A DNA stretch of 64,000 bases from Alteriqipengyuania lutimaris (GTDB lineage Bacteria; Pseudomonadota; Alphaproteobacteria; Sphingomonadales; Sphingomonadaceae), in the NCBI RefSeq assembly GCF_003363135.1, contig NZ_QRBB01000001.1:2454501-2518500 (forward strand), written 5' to 3'. Below are positions 51,599 to 61,103 of this stretch, one piece after another (within the stretch, counting starts at the first letter, position 1; each line of letters begins with the position of its first letter). The notes under the pieces were generated by a model that ran no database searches, had not been told where the DNA came from, and saw nothing but the letters and a program-made list of their open reading frames with translations. The position numbers were made by a program, and so were the translations under genes.

Positions 51599-52582
51599 CT
51601 AGAAGACCGCGTGCTCGCCCCGCTCGGCGGTCGCTTCGCTGCGCAGCAGGCGCCGATAGTAATCGAATAATGTTTCGGAGCCCGTCGAAGGCGTCGCATC
51701 GGCATCGTAGCGGCCGGTTTCGGGGTCCAGCACGAGCATCGACTCGGTCGCGTAGTAGCGCCCGATGCGCGCGAGTTCGGCCTTGGCGCGCAAGGCAGGT
51801 ACGAAGCGTCCCGCAGTGGCGAGCGCGAGGATGATCGCGTCGAGCAGCGCAACCGGAACCTGCCTGAAGCGCGGCGTTTGGCCAAGCATCGCGAACAGTT
51901 GCTCGCCCTGCATGCGCGGCGTGATCGCCTCTCCCGGGCCGCCGATAGCCAGGATGCGGTTGCGCCGCTCCGGATTGTCGATGCAATCGGCCAGATAGGC
52001 GGCGAGGTCATCGTCGCTGATCGGCTTGCAGGCGGTCAAGGTGCCGTCGCCGAACATCACGAACCGCTTGCCCTGCCGGACCCGTTCGACCTGACCCGAG
52101 AGCGACTTGAAGAAGGCGGTGGGCCGCACGATCGTATAGTCGATACCGGACTCGATCAGCTTCGTCTCGAACGCCAGCTTCGTCCTCTGAAACTCCAGTT
52201 TCGGCTTCTGGACGCAGATCGCGGATAGAAGAATCATGTGCGGTATGCCCGCCGCCTTCGCCTCTTTCAGCGCACCCACATGGGCGTCGTGGTCGATCCG
52301 CCAGGCGTCCTCGGGTGCCCCCGTCCGCGATGCGAGGCACGAAAGCACGACGTCGAACCGCTCTCCACGGATGCCGTCGCGCGCAAGCGAAGCCGGGTCC
52401 GTGACGTCGCAGAGCCGAAGCTCCGCTCCGTCGAGGTCGGCACCGACGCAAGGATCGGGAGCGCGTCTGACCAGACAGACGACATCGTGCCCGCGCGCGA
52501 CCAGTACCCGCGCCGTCGCGCGCCCGATCGTGCCCGTCCCTCCCAGGACGAGTATGCGGCGCGGTGCTCGATCGGTCATCAT
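51599..52582 (-). CDS. bciA: Divinyl (proto)chlorophyllide a 8-vinyl-reductase
   Basis: 327 aa NAD(P)H-dependent SDR-like enzyme that reduces the C8 vinyl group in bacteriochlorophyll synthesis. Long stretches match the plant DVR/BciA family: VLSCLASRTG, LLSAICVQKPKLEFQRTK, RPTAFFKSLSGQVERV, VMFGDGTLTACKPIS and IGRYYATESMLVLDPETG. The NADPH motif is LVLGGTGTIGRAT. The second ATG (52579) is equally possible. It stands alone, away from any bch, puf or crt gene, so either the phototrophy cluster lies elsewhere or the gene is a remnant. Confidence 0.92.
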   Translation of the reverse strand: MMTDRAPRRILVLGGTGTIGRATARVLVARGHDVVCLVRRAPDPCVGADLDGAELRLCDVTDPASLARDGIRGERFDVVLSCLASRTGAPEDAWRIDHDAHVGALKEAKAAGIPHMILLSAICVQKPKLEFQRTKLAFETKLIESGIDYTIVRPTAFFKSLSGQVERVRQGKRFVMFGDGTLTACKPISDDDLAAYLADCIDNPERRNRILAIGGPGEAITPRMQGEQLFAMLGQTPRFRQVPVALLDAIILALATAGRFVPALRAKAELARIGRYYATESMLVLDPETGRYDADATPSTGSETLFDYYRRLLRSEATAERGEHAVF

Positions 52583-52646
52583 CGCAACAGATTAGGTGAC
52601 ATCGCGACCAGGCGCGAGGGATAGCTCCGACAGCCCCAATTCAGGC

Positions 52647-52662
52647 TGCGAAATATTTCGCA
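52647..52662. promoter_or_regulatory. Perfect palindrome between bciA and the helicase gene
   Basis: TGCGAAATATTTCGCA, 16 bases, an even palindrome in the 225-base divergent gap 52583-52807. It lies 65 bases before bciA and 145 before the helicase gene. It does not match the PpsR/CrtJ rule TGT-N12-ACA. It resembles in part the inverted repeat before hemA (TTGCGA...TCGCAA), but with one base more between the arms. Confidence 0.45.
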
Positions 52663-52807
52663 AGCCATGGCGGCATTAATAGCGTATAGGCGCCGCAACC
52701 TCGCCGAGCGGACAGCGTTCGTCGATTCCCCCGTTCCGCACAGCTGATGACCAAGTCCAGCCGCCTGGGTCGCCCAGCGCGCGTGCATTGCTTCCCAAGG
52801 TTCCGAC

Positions 52808-54568
52808 ATGAATTTTTCCGACCTCCCTGACACCCTGCAGACCGCGCTCACCGAACGCGGCTATTCCGAGCCGACCGATGTGCAGGCAGCCGTCCTCGAA
52901 CCCGAAGCGAATGGCCGCGATCTCGTGGTCTCGGCGCAGACAGGCTCGGGCAAGACGGTTGCCTTCGGCCTGGCCGTCGCGCGCCAGCTGCTCGACGATA
53001 ACGGCAAGGTCCCCTTCGCCATTGCCCCGCTCGCGCTGGTCATCACCCCCACCCGCGAACTCGCGCTGCAGGTCAGCCGCGAGCTTACCTGGCTCTACGC
53101 CCCGGCGGGCGGACGCGTCGCGACCTGCGTTGGTGGGATGAACCCCTCGGCCGAGCGCAAGACGCTTCGCTCGGGTGCGACCATCGTGGTCGGCACCCCG
53201 GGCCGCCTGCGCGATCATCTGGAGCGCGGTGCGCTGGACCTGTCGGCGCTCAAGGCCGTGACGCTCGACGAAGCGGACGAGATGCTCGACATGGGTTTCC
53301 GCGAAGAGCTGGAGACGATCCTCGACGCGACGCCGGAAGGCCGCCGGACGCTGCTGTTCTCCGCCACGATGCCCAAGCCGATCGAGGCGCTGGCCCGTCG
53401 CTATCAGAGCAACGCGCTGCGCATCTCCACCGTCAGCGCCGATCGCGGCCATGGCGACATTTCCTACGAAGCGGTCGTCGTCTCTCCGCCCGAGGTGGAA
53501 AACGCGGTCGTCAACCTGCTGCGCTTTCACGAGGCCGAAACCGCGATCCTGTTCTGCGGGACGCGCGAAAAGGTCCGCCATCTTCATGCGACCTTGCAGG
53601 AACGCGGCTTTGCGGTCGTCTCGCTCTCGGGCGAGAACTCGCAGTCGGAGCGCAACCAGGCGCTGCAGGCACTGCGCGATCGGCGTGCGCGCGTGTGCGT
53701 CGCCACCGATGTCGCGGCGCGCGGGATCGACCTGCCCACGCTGAGCCTGGTGGTCCATGTCGAGATTCCGCGCGACGCGGAGACGCTGCAGCACCGCTCG
53801 GGCCGCACGGGCCGCGCGGGCCGCAAGGGCACCGCCGTCCTGGTAGTCCCCTTCTCGCGCCGCCGCCGGGTGGAGCAGATGCTGCGCAATGCGAAGATCG
53901 ACGCCAAGTGGACCGATGCGCCCGACCGCGAGGCGATCAGGGCCAAGGATCGCGATCGGTTGATGCAGACCCTGCTGACCGCGGTCGAGCCCGACGAAGG
54001 CGACAGCGATCTGGTCGATGCGCTGCTCGCGCAGCGCACTCCGCGCGAGCTCGCGAGCATGCTGGTGGCCTCACACCGCGCCAAGATGCCCGAGCCCGAG
54101 GATCTGATCGCGAATACGCCCGAGGCGCGCCGCAATGCAAAGGCGGAGAAGCACCGCCCCGGGTTCGAGGACACGGTCTGGTTCAAGATGGACATCGGTC
54201 GCCGCCGCAATGCCGACCCGCGCTGGATCCTGCCGCTGCTGTGCCGCCGCGGGCACATTACCCGCAACGAAGTCGGTGCCATCCGGATCGGCCCGGACGA
54301 GACCTATTTCCAGATTCCGCGCGCGATAGCGGACAAGTTCTCCGCCGCGCTGGCCCGTACTGCGGGTGACGGCAATGATGGCGACGAAGTCCGCATCGAA
54401 GCCTCGGCCACCGCGCCGCGCGATGCGGCGCGCGCCAATCGCAAGAGCCCGCCTCCGGGTCGCCGCGACGGCAGGCCCAAGCCCCACCGCAAGAACAATG
54501 ACGCAGGCGCCAGGCCCGGCCCGAAAGGCAAGGGACCCCCGAAGAAAGCGAAAAACAAGCACGACTAG
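52808..54568 (+). CDS. DEAD-box RNA helicase with DbpA-type RNA-binding domain
   Basis: 586 aa. The helicase core has SAQTGSGKTVAFGL, TPTRELALQ, LDEADEMLDMGF, LFSATMPKP and HRSGRTGRAGRKG. Residues 455-515 (FEDTVWFKMDIGRRRNADPR, then NEVGAIRIGPDETYFQI) form the C-terminal DbpA/CsdA RNA-binding fold, which in DbpA binds 23S rRNA hairpin 92. A long basic Pro/Lys-rich tail ends the protein. It is probably a ribosome-assembly or cold-response helicase. The leader of about 225 bases is long, as in many cold-shock helicases. Confidence 0.9.
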   Translation: MNFSDLPDTLQTALTERGYSEPTDVQAAVLEPEANGRDLVVSAQTGSGKTVAFGLAVARQLLDDNGKVPFAIAPLALVITPTRELALQVSRELTWLYAPAGGRVATCVGGMNPSAERKTLRSGATIVVGTPGRLRDHLERGALDLSALKAVTLDEADEMLDMGFREELETILDATPEGRRTLLFSATMPKPIEALARRYQSNALRISTVSADRGHGDISYEAVVVSPPEVENAVVNLLRFHEAETAILFCGTREKVRHLHATLQERGFAVVSLSGENSQSERNQALQALRDRRARVCVATDVAARGIDLPTLSLVVHVEIPRDAETLQHRSGRTGRAGRKGTAVLVVPFSRRRRVEQMLRNAKIDAKWTDAPDREAIRAKDRDRLMQTLLTAVEPDEGDSDLVDALLAQRTPRELASMLVASHRAKMPEPEDLIANTPEARRNAKAEKHRPGFEDTVWFKMDIGRRRNADPRWILPLLCRRGHITRNEVGAIRIGPDETYFQIPRAIADKFSAALARTAGDGNDGDEVRIEASATAPRDAARANRKSPPPGRRDGRPKPHRKNNDAGARPGPKGKGPPKKAKNKHD

Positions 54569-54691
54569 TCGCGGAAGGGGCCTCGATTGCGCCGCCCTCC
54601 GGCCTGGATCTGCGCGGGGGCGTCGGTGTCGCTTGCACTGCGGTGAACGCGCTCTAGGTTGCGCGGCGCACTCAGGCAGCAGGATCCAGGC

Positions 54692-57600
54692 ATGAAATCG
54701 ACGCTTCTTCTCCTCACGACCGCCCTTCTTTCGAGCACCGCGCTGGCGCAGGCACCCGCGCCGCAAAGTCAGCCCGATCCGGTCGAGGAGACCGAAGCGA
54801 CCGAGGACGAGAATCTGCGTCCGCTCACCGGGCAGGACACGTTGCCCGAACAGTCGCCCGAGGACGGTCCTACGGGAGAGTCGATCGCCGCCGAAGATGA
54901 CGAGGAAGATTGGGACGTCAACGCTCCGCCGGGGGTGCCGATCACGCAGGTGCCGATCCGCACCAGCGAAGGCACCTGGGTCGATGTCGACGTGTCCCCC
55001 GACGGGCGTCTGGTTGCCTTCAATGTGCTGGGCGATATCTACACGATCCCGATCGACGGCGGGACGCCGACCCGGATTGCGGAAGGCCTCGCCTGGGAGG
55101 TCCAGCCGAGGTTCTCCCCCGATGGCACGCGGATCGCGTTCACGTCGGATCGCGGCGGCGGCGACAATATCTGGATCATGAATGTCGACGGATCGGACAA
55201 GCGCCAGCTGACGAAGGAGGATTTCCGCCTCGTCCATCAGCCGACCTGGTCGCCCGACGGACAGTTCATCGCCGCCAAGAAGCACTTCACGACCGGGCGT
55301 TCGCTCGGCACTGGCGAGGTCTGGCTCTACCATGTCTCGGGCGGAAGCGGCGTTGCGCTGGTCGAACGCCCCAATCCGCAGCACCAGAAAGAGCTCGGCG
55401 AGCCGATCTACGCGCCCGACGGCAACGCGATCTACTACACGCGCAACGTCACGCCCGGCCCGATCTTCGAATATGCGCAGGATTCGAACACCGAGCTGTT
55501 CAATATCGAACGCTACGATCTCACGAGCGGTGAAACGACCACCGCGGTCGGCGGTCTGGGCGGCGCGGTTCGCCCCACCCCCTCGCCCGATGGCACCAAG
55601 ATCGCCTTCGTCCGTCGCGAGAACACGCGCTCGAAGCTCTATGTGCGCGACCTCGAAAGCGGCGCGGAGCGCAAGATCTACGACGATCTCGATCAGGACG
55701 TGCAGGAGACCTGGGCGGTCACGGGTGTCTATCCCAACATGGACTGGACGCCGGACAGCCAGTCGATCGTGTTCTGGGCCGGCGGAAAGATCTGGCGCGT
55801 CGATGCGGACGGATCGAACGCGCGCGAGATTCCCTTCGCGATCGACGATACGCGCGGCCTCGCCGACGCGCCCCACCCGGTCATCCCCGTCCAGCAAGCC
55901 AGCGTCGAAGTGACCATGCCGCGCTTCGCGGAGGTCTCCCCCGACGGCCGCACGGTCGTTTTCGAAAGCCTGGGGCGTCTCTACACCATGCCCGCCGGCG
56001 GCGGGACCATGCGCCGCCTGACGAGCTCGCAGGACGGCATGGAGCTCTACCCCAGCTGGTCGCGCGACGGATCGCGCATTGCCTTCGTGCGCTGGACCGA
56101 CGACGGCCTCGGCCAGATCCGCACGGTGGGAGCGAACGGCCGGGGCGAGCGTGCGGTCACCGACAGGCCGGGCCATTACGCCCGCCCGGAATTCTCGCCC
56201 GACGGATCGACCATCGTGTTCGAACGCGGCACGGGCGGCTACCTGACCGCGCCGGAATACAGCGACAATCCCGGTGTCTACCGCGTCGCCGCCAGTGGCG
56301 GAGCGCAGACGCTGGTCAGCCGGTCGGGATCGAACCCGCATTTCGGTGCGGCAAGCGACCGCATCTTCATGACCGCGTCACAGGACGGCTCCCAGCAGCT
56401 CGTCTCCGTCGACCTCAACGGCGAGGCGCGACGGGTCCATGCAAGCGGCGAGCTGGTGACCGGTTATGCCGTTTCGCCCTCGGGCAAGTTCTTCGCCTTC
56501 ACCGAGAACTTCGACGCCTTCGCCATGCCGCTGATGCCGGGCGGGCAGTCGGTGACCATTTCGGCCGGGGCGAAGAATCTGCCGGTGGTCGAACTGTCGG
56601 ATTCGGCGGCGGACTACGTCCACTGGTCGAGCGGGGGCGAGCGGGTTCACTGGTCGCTCGGGCCCACACTCTATACCGCCACGCTGGGAGCACTCTTCCC
56701 GTCGGCCCCGCCAGCCGAGGGTGAGGACCGTCCGGCCTATCAGCCTCCGCAGACGGGCGTTTCGATGCTAAGAACGGAACCCGCCGCAATCGCCACGGGC
56801 AGTCTCGCGATCACCGGCGCGAAAGTCGTGACGATGGCCGACGATGATGGCGGGATCGTCGAGAACGCGACGATCCTGGTCCAGGACGGCCGCATCGCCG
56901 CCATCGGGCCGACCGCCGCGATGACCTACCCGGCGGGCACGCCCACGATCGACGCGAGGGGCAAGACGATCCTGCCCGGCTTTATCGATGCCCACGCGCA
57001 CGGCCCCACGGGCGATGGCGAACTGGTGCCGGAGCAGAACTGGAGCCTTATCCAGAATCTGGCGCTGGGTACGACGACGATCCATGATCCTTCGAGCGGA
57101 TCGACCTTCTTCGTCGCCGAAGATCTGCAGCGCACCGGTCGCCTGCTGGCCCCGCGCCTCTTCAGCACGGGACGGATCATCTACGGCGCGCGTGCGCCCG
57201 GCGCCTACGCACAGATCGACACGCTGGAGGACGCGCTCGACCATGTCCGTCGCCTGAAGGCGGAAGGTGCGCCCAGCGTGAAGAACTACAACCAGCCACG
57301 GCGCGAACAGCGCCAGATGGTGGTCGAGGCCGCGCGGCGGGAGAACATGCTCGTCGTGGCCGAAGGCGGCTCGCTCTTCGGCATGGACCTGAACCTCATC
57401 GCCGACGGCAACTCGACGCTGGAGCACAACATCCCCGTCATGCGCATCTACGACGATGTGCTGCAGTTCTTCGGCCAGTCGGACACCAATTACACCCCCA
57501 CGCTGGTGGTCGGTTACGGCGGGCTGGCAGGCGATCCCTACTGGCGTCAGGCGACCGACGTGTTCGCGCAGCCGCTGCTCCAGGCCCATACGCCGCCAGC

Positions 57601-58033
57601 AATCCTGCGCGCGGGCAATGCCCGGCGCACGACCGCACCCGAAGGCGATTTCATCGACGACGATGTTGCGCGCGAGGCGAAGCGGATCGCCGATACTGGC
57701 GTACTCGTCTCGATCGGGGCGCATGGCCAGCAGGCCGGGATCGGCACCCACTGGGAGATTTGGTCCTTCGTGCGCGGCGGGATGAGCGAGCTGGAAGCGC
57801 TGCAGGCGGCGACCATCGTGCCCGCAAAGTCGCTCGGCATGGACCGCGAGATCGGCTCGCTCGAACCGGGCAAGCTCGCCGATCTGGTCATTCTCGATGG
57901 CGATCCGCTGGAAAATATCCGCAACACCGAACGCGTCGATACTGTGGTGCTGGGCGGACGCGCCTATGATGCGGCCACCATGAACGAGATCGTGACGGGC
58001 GACGCCCAGCGCGCACCCTACTGGTGGGAATAG
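54692..58033 (+). CDS. Secreted beta-propeller (PD40) amidohydrolase
   Basis: 1113 aa. A signal peptide ends at LAQA (about residue 20) and an acidic Glu/Asp-rich linker follows. Residues 95-620 hold TolB/WD40-like PD40 repeats (VDVSPDGRLVAFNVLGD, VQPRFSPDGTRIAF, PSPDGTKIAFVRR). The last third is an amidohydrolase: ILPGFIDAHAHGPTGDG (metal His near 768-770), LEHNIPVMRIYDD, SIGAHGQQAGIG and GSLEPGKLADLVILDGDP. It is a periplasmic metallohydrolase of unknown substrate; peptide or prolidase-like activity is a guess. The TonB receptor converges on its 3' end. Confidence 0.87.
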   Translation: MKSTLLLLTTALLSSTALAQAPAPQSQPDPVEETEATEDENLRPLTGQDTLPEQSPEDGPTGESIAAEDDEEDWDVNAPPGVPITQVPIRTSEGTWVDVDVSPDGRLVAFNVLGDIYTIPIDGGTPTRIAEGLAWEVQPRFSPDGTRIAFTSDRGGGDNIWIMNVDGSDKRQLTKEDFRLVHQPTWSPDGQFIAAKKHFTTGRSLGTGEVWLYHVSGGSGVALVERPNPQHQKELGEPIYAPDGNAIYYTRNVTPGPIFEYAQDSNTELFNIERYDLTSGETTTAVGGLGGAVRPTPSPDGTKIAFVRRENTRSKLYVRDLESGAERKIYDDLDQDVQETWAVTGVYPNMDWTPDSQSIVFWAGGKIWRVDADGSNAREIPFAIDDTRGLADAPHPVIPVQQASVEVTMPRFAEVSPDGRTVVFESLGRLYTMPAGGGTMRRLTSSQDGMELYPSWSRDGSRIAFVRWTDDGLGQIRTVGANGRGERAVTDRPGHYARPEFSPDGSTIVFERGTGGYLTAPEYSDNPGVYRVAASGGAQTLVSRSGSNPHFGAASDRIFMTASQDGSQQLVSVDLNGEARRVHASGELVTGYAVSPSGKFFAFTENFDAFAMPLMPGGQSVTISAGAKNLPVVELSDSAADYVHWSSGGERVHWSLGPTLYTATLGALFPSAPPAEGEDRPAYQPPQTGVSMLRTEPAAIATGSLAITGAKVVTMADDDGGIVENATILVQDGRIAAIGPTAAMTYPAGTPTIDARGKTILPGFIDAHAHGPTGDGELVPEQNWSLIQNLALGTTTIHDPSSGSTFFVAEDLQRTGRLLAPRLFSTGRIIYGARAPGAYAQIDTLEDALDHVRRLKAEGAPSVKNYNQPRREQRQMVVEAARRENMLVVAEGGSLFGMDLNLIADGNSTLEHNIPVMRIYDDVLQFFGQSDTNYTPTLVVGYGGLAGDPYWRQATDVFAQPLLQAHTPPAILRAGNARRTTAPEGDFIDDDVAREAKRIADTGVLVSIGAHGQQAGIGTHWEIWSFVRGGMSELEALQAATIVPAKSLGMDREIGSLEPGKLADLVILDGDPLENIRNTERVDTVVLGGRAYDAATMNEIVTGDAQRAPYWWE

Positions 58034-58050
58034 CGAGAGACATGTGCCGG

Positions 58051-58075
58051 GGGCGCGGAGCCATACGCCGCGCCC
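58051..58075. terminator. Hairpin between convergent amidohydrolase and receptor genes
   Basis: GGGCGCGG (58051-58058) pairs with CCGCGCCC (58068-58075). No T-run on either side, so it is a candidate transcript end for both genes on position alone. Confidence 0.35.
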
Positions 58076-58091
58076 TCGCCGCCAAGTCAGC

Positions 58092-60332
58092 CTAGAACGC
58101 GACGGTCACCGATCCTCCGAAGGTCCGCGGGTCGGAGCGGAAGGTGTTGTAACCAATGAAGCCGTAGCCCGAGACCGCGTAATCGCGATTCGTGAGGTTG
58201 CGGCCCCAGATGCTCACCTCGATCCCGGATCGCTCGAACGCGAGGCTGGCCCGGCTTGAAAGCGTGAGCACATCGCCCTGGCTGCGTTCCGCCAAGCCCG
58301 ATGGGTCGAGATAGAAGCGGCTGCGGAAGTTGGCATTCGTGCTGAGTGCAAGCGCGACGTCACGGCTGACCCGCGTTTGATAGCGCACCCGGGCATTGGC
58401 CGAGAGATCCGGTGCGAAGGGAAGCGGCTGGCCGTCGTACAGGTCCGCATTGCCGCCGATGGCGCTCTCCTGCCGGATGCGCGCGCGGTTCCAGACCCCT
58501 CCGAGCTCGAGATCGAGGCCTCTGACGGGCGTCCAGCCCAGCTGCGCCTCGAGACCGTAGGACCGCGCGGCATCGAGGTTGGAGAGCGAGTTGGAGACGA
58601 TGGTCGAACCGTCGGGCAGAGCGAACTCGACGAAGATCCTCGCCTGCGGATCCTGATAATCGCTGTGGAAGCCCGCGAACGAATAGCGCAGCGTGGCCGC
58701 CTTGCCCTTCACCCCGGCCTCGATCGTCGTGACGGTCTCCGCGGCGAAAAGCCCCTCGTCGGCGTAATGCAGCGCGTTGTTCGCGATTTCGCCATTGAAG
58801 CCGCCCGACTTGTAGCCATTGGCGATCGAGACGTAGGCGTTTGCGCCGCCAAGATCGTAGCTCAGCGCCGCATTGCCGCTCAGCCGGGTCGTCTCGATGA
58901 CATTGCTACCCTTCGCGGGGCCCAGGCCATCGCGATCGTTGAAGGCACGCACCCCGTCGCGGAAGATGTGCACGCCCTCGCCCTGCCCGCGAATATCCTC
59001 GTAGGTCAGGCGCAGCCCGGCGGTAAGCGTCAGCCGCTCCGCCAGTTCGAGCGTGTTGTAGGTGAACGCGGCGAGCGACACGCGCTCCTGCGCAATATCT
59101 GTCACCAGCGTCGCAGCGGGCGCATCGCTCGCCGGGGTGGGCCCTACCCGTCCGGGGGCGCCGACGTAGTTGCACGAGCCGACCACCGTCTGCGGATCGA
59201 GCTCGCCGCACCAGATCGTGTAGCGCTGGCTGAAATCCTCCAGCGAAGCCGCGACACCCAGCAGCACCGACCCGCCGGTAAACTGCCGGCTCAGCCGCGC
59301 TTCCTCTGAGAACTGGGCGAAGTCGCGCGCATAGGAGAGATTGGCGTTCGACGAGGGATCGCCGAAAGGCGCTGCGGTACCGTCGAAATCGAACCCGTAG
59401 TTCTGGCGATAGCCTTCGAATGCGGTGAGCGAGAACAGCTCCCACTCACCCAGCGGCAGCGTCGTTTCGGCCGAGACGCCGTAGAAGGCGTTGTCGCTGT
59501 CCTGCACGCCGTCGCCAGCCGACTCGATCTTGTGCTTGCCCAGATCGAGCGAGGAGTTGCGCGGCATCGGGTTGATGCCCTTGTCCTGCTCGTAATGGCC
59601 GCGCAGCAGCATGCTGGCCCCGGCCCGGTCGAGCAGTGCCGAAAGGCGCAGGCCGAACTCGTCGGTCTCACCGCCCGCCTCGGCGGGGCCTGCGACATTC
59701 TCCAACACTGGCGAACGGCTGACATAGGTGGTCGCAAGGCGCGCATACGCTCCATCCGCGATGCGACCGCCGACAGCCGCATCGACATCGATGCGGTCGA
59801 AATTGCCATAGCCCAGCCGCGCGTAATTAGCGTCCTCGGCATCGGGTCTCCGGGTGATGAAGTTGACGGCACCTGCCGACGCATTGCGCCCATACAGCGT
59901 CCCTTGCGGACCCTTGAGCACCTCCACCCGCGCCAGGTCGTAGAGCAGCGCGCTGGTCTGCACGTTGGTCGCCTTGAAAACGCCGTCGGCGTAGACGGCA
60001 GCGGCGGTCGGCGTCAGCGCCTGATGGTCGACCGCGCCGATACCGCGGATCTGGAACGCGACCTGTGTGCCGTTCGCGACCGCCGCTTCGACCCCGGGCA
60101 GCAGTTCGGCAAGGTCTTCGGCGCCGGTAAAGCCCTGCGCCTGATCGAGCGCGTCTTCATCGAGCAGCAGGACCGATCCGGGAACACGCTCGATCGGGAG
60201 CGGCTGCCGCGTGGCCGTGACGACGATGACCTCGTCGTCTGCGGGCACCTGTCCGACTGCCCCCTGCGCGATAGCCGTGCCGGGGATCGCGCAAGCGGCC
60301 AGCGAGATGACCGCGCAACCGGAGGATTTCAT
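58092..60332 (-). CDS. TonB-dependent outer-membrane receptor
   Basis: 746 aa. Signal peptide to about residue 22, then a TonB-box-like DDEVIVVTAT, a plug (about 35-160) with RVPGSVLLLDEDAL and VLKGPQGTLYGRNASAGAVN, and a 22-strand barrel ending in FGGSVTVAF with terminal Phe. The sequence resembles sphingomonad receptors for plant or xenobiotic-derived molecules; the ligand is unknown. No siderophore genes are nearby. It converges on the amidohydrolase gene, so the two may share a substrate, but there is no shared promoter. Confidence 0.9.
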   Translation of the reverse strand: MKSSGCAVISLAACAIPGTAIAQGAVGQVPADDEVIVVTATRQPLPIERVPGSVLLLDEDALDQAQGFTGAEDLAELLPGVEAAVANGTQVAFQIRGIGAVDHQALTPTAAAVYADGVFKATNVQTSALLYDLARVEVLKGPQGTLYGRNASAGAVNFITRRPDAEDANYARLGYGNFDRIDVDAAVGGRIADGAYARLATTYVSRSPVLENVAGPAEAGGETDEFGLRLSALLDRAGASMLLRGHYEQDKGINPMPRNSSLDLGKHKIESAGDGVQDSDNAFYGVSAETTLPLGEWELFSLTAFEGYRQNYGFDFDGTAAPFGDPSSNANLSYARDFAQFSEEARLSRQFTGGSVLLGVAASLEDFSQRYTIWCGELDPQTVVGSCNYVGAPGRVGPTPASDAPAATLVTDIAQERVSLAAFTYNTLELAERLTLTAGLRLTYEDIRGQGEGVHIFRDGVRAFNDRDGLGPAKGSNVIETTRLSGNAALSYDLGGANAYVSIANGYKSGGFNGEIANNALHYADEGLFAAETVTTIEAGVKGKAATLRYSFAGFHSDYQDPQARIFVEFALPDGSTIVSNSLSNLDAARSYGLEAQLGWTPVRGLDLELGGVWNRARIRQESAIGGNADLYDGQPLPFAPDLSANARVRYQTRVSRDVALALSTNANFRSRFYLDPSGLAERSQGDVLTLSSRASLAFERSGIEVSIWGRNLTNRDYAVSGYGFIGYNTFRSDPRTFGGSVTVAF

Positions 60333-60519
60333 TCAGGATCTCATCGATGGAAACGCGCCGGGCAGGTGACGCCCGGGCGCACTAGGCGCTGACTTCGGGC
60401 GGCGGAATATCGCGCTGCCAGTTCTCCACACCCGCCCTTAGAGCGATGCGCCATGCCCTTCGTTCGTAGCAGCACCGGGAGGGATTATCGGGACGGCCAC
60501 AAAACCGCCCCTCAGGGCC

Positions 60520-60801
60520 TCACTTGCGTTTCCGGGAAGACGAGCCGGTCGTCATCAGGTCGGGCTTTGGCGGCGGCTTCCACTCCGGCGGAGGAACCGG
60601 GCGCTGTCTGCTCGTGCCGAGGCCCATCGCGCCGGGCCGCTGGCGGACCAGACCCGAAGTGTCGGCCCCTGCGGCGTCCGCGGCATCGGCCCCGCCCCGC
60701 AGGAGATTGATCTGATCACGAAGTCGCCGCGCCTCCTCGAAATCGAGCGCATTCGCGGCGGCTTCCATTTCGCGCTGCAGGTCTTCCATCGTCTTGTCCA
60801 T
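60520..60801 (-). CDS. Small UvrB/UvrC-motif protein
   Basis: 93 aa. Residues 5-31 are a UVR motif (MEDLQREMEAAANALDFEEA, then RRLRDQINLL), the helical hairpin by which UvrB and UvrC bind. The rest is Pro/Ala-rich and basic with RKRK at the end. In UvrABC the motif mediates protein contact; a single UVR motif here may bind another partner. The next ATG upstream is adjacent (MM). Small proteins of this type are common in sphingomonads. Confidence 0.75.
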   Translation of the reverse strand: MDKTMEDLQREMEAAANALDFEEARRLRDQINLLRGGADAADAAGADTSGLVRQRPGAMGLGTSRQRPVPPPEWKPPPKPDLMTTGSSSRKRK

Positions 60802-60912
60802 CACCCTTCAACGCATCGGTCCGGGTTTCGGTGCCAGCGCGTCGGGGCAGGATGCGCTGGCGATCGGATCGGATGCCGCCATGCTGTGTCATCCAATAAC
60901 CGGACGCGAAAA

Positions 60913-60989
60913 TGGTAGCGGAGGAGGGACTCGAACCCCCGACACGCGGATTATGATTCCGCTGCTCTAACCACCTGAGCTACTCCGCC
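60913..60989 (-). tRNA. tRNA-Met (anticodon CAT)
   Basis: 77 bases with encoded CCA. Acceptor arm GGCGGAG pairs with CTCCGCT (one G-U), D-arm AGCTCAGGTGGTTAGAGCA, anticodon arm GCGGA-ATCATAA-TCCGC, and T-arm with GGTTCGAGTCC. G1 pairs with position 72, so it is not the initiator. CAT could also be tRNA-Ile2 with lysidine, but the anticodon arm looks like alphaproteobacterial elongator tRNA-Met. Confidence 0.9.
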
Positions 60990-61103
60990 CCAAGTCTTGC
61001 CACGCAGATGCGCGACACAGGGCCTGCCGGAGCGGTTGCTCGACGGCAGGCGGCGCTCTTAGGGCGCGCGCTCGTGGCGGTCAAGCCGCCACTTCACACA
61101 CCG

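Noticed and set aside
51400..51602. Short plus-strand frame across the DUF2254 upstream region
   Set aside because: No ribosome site, and it runs over the palindrome and into bciA antisense; I could not support it.
54071..56341. Open frame of about 750 codons antisense to the helicase and amidohydrolase genes
   Set aside because: It crosses two solid plus-strand genes and their gap; low-complexity composition and no recognisable motif.
60913..60989. tRNA-Ile2 or initiator tRNA
   Set aside because: Position 1 pairs with 72, excluding the initiator type; the anticodon arm matches alphaproteobacterial elongator tRNA-Met, though lysidine modification cannot be excluded from DNA.
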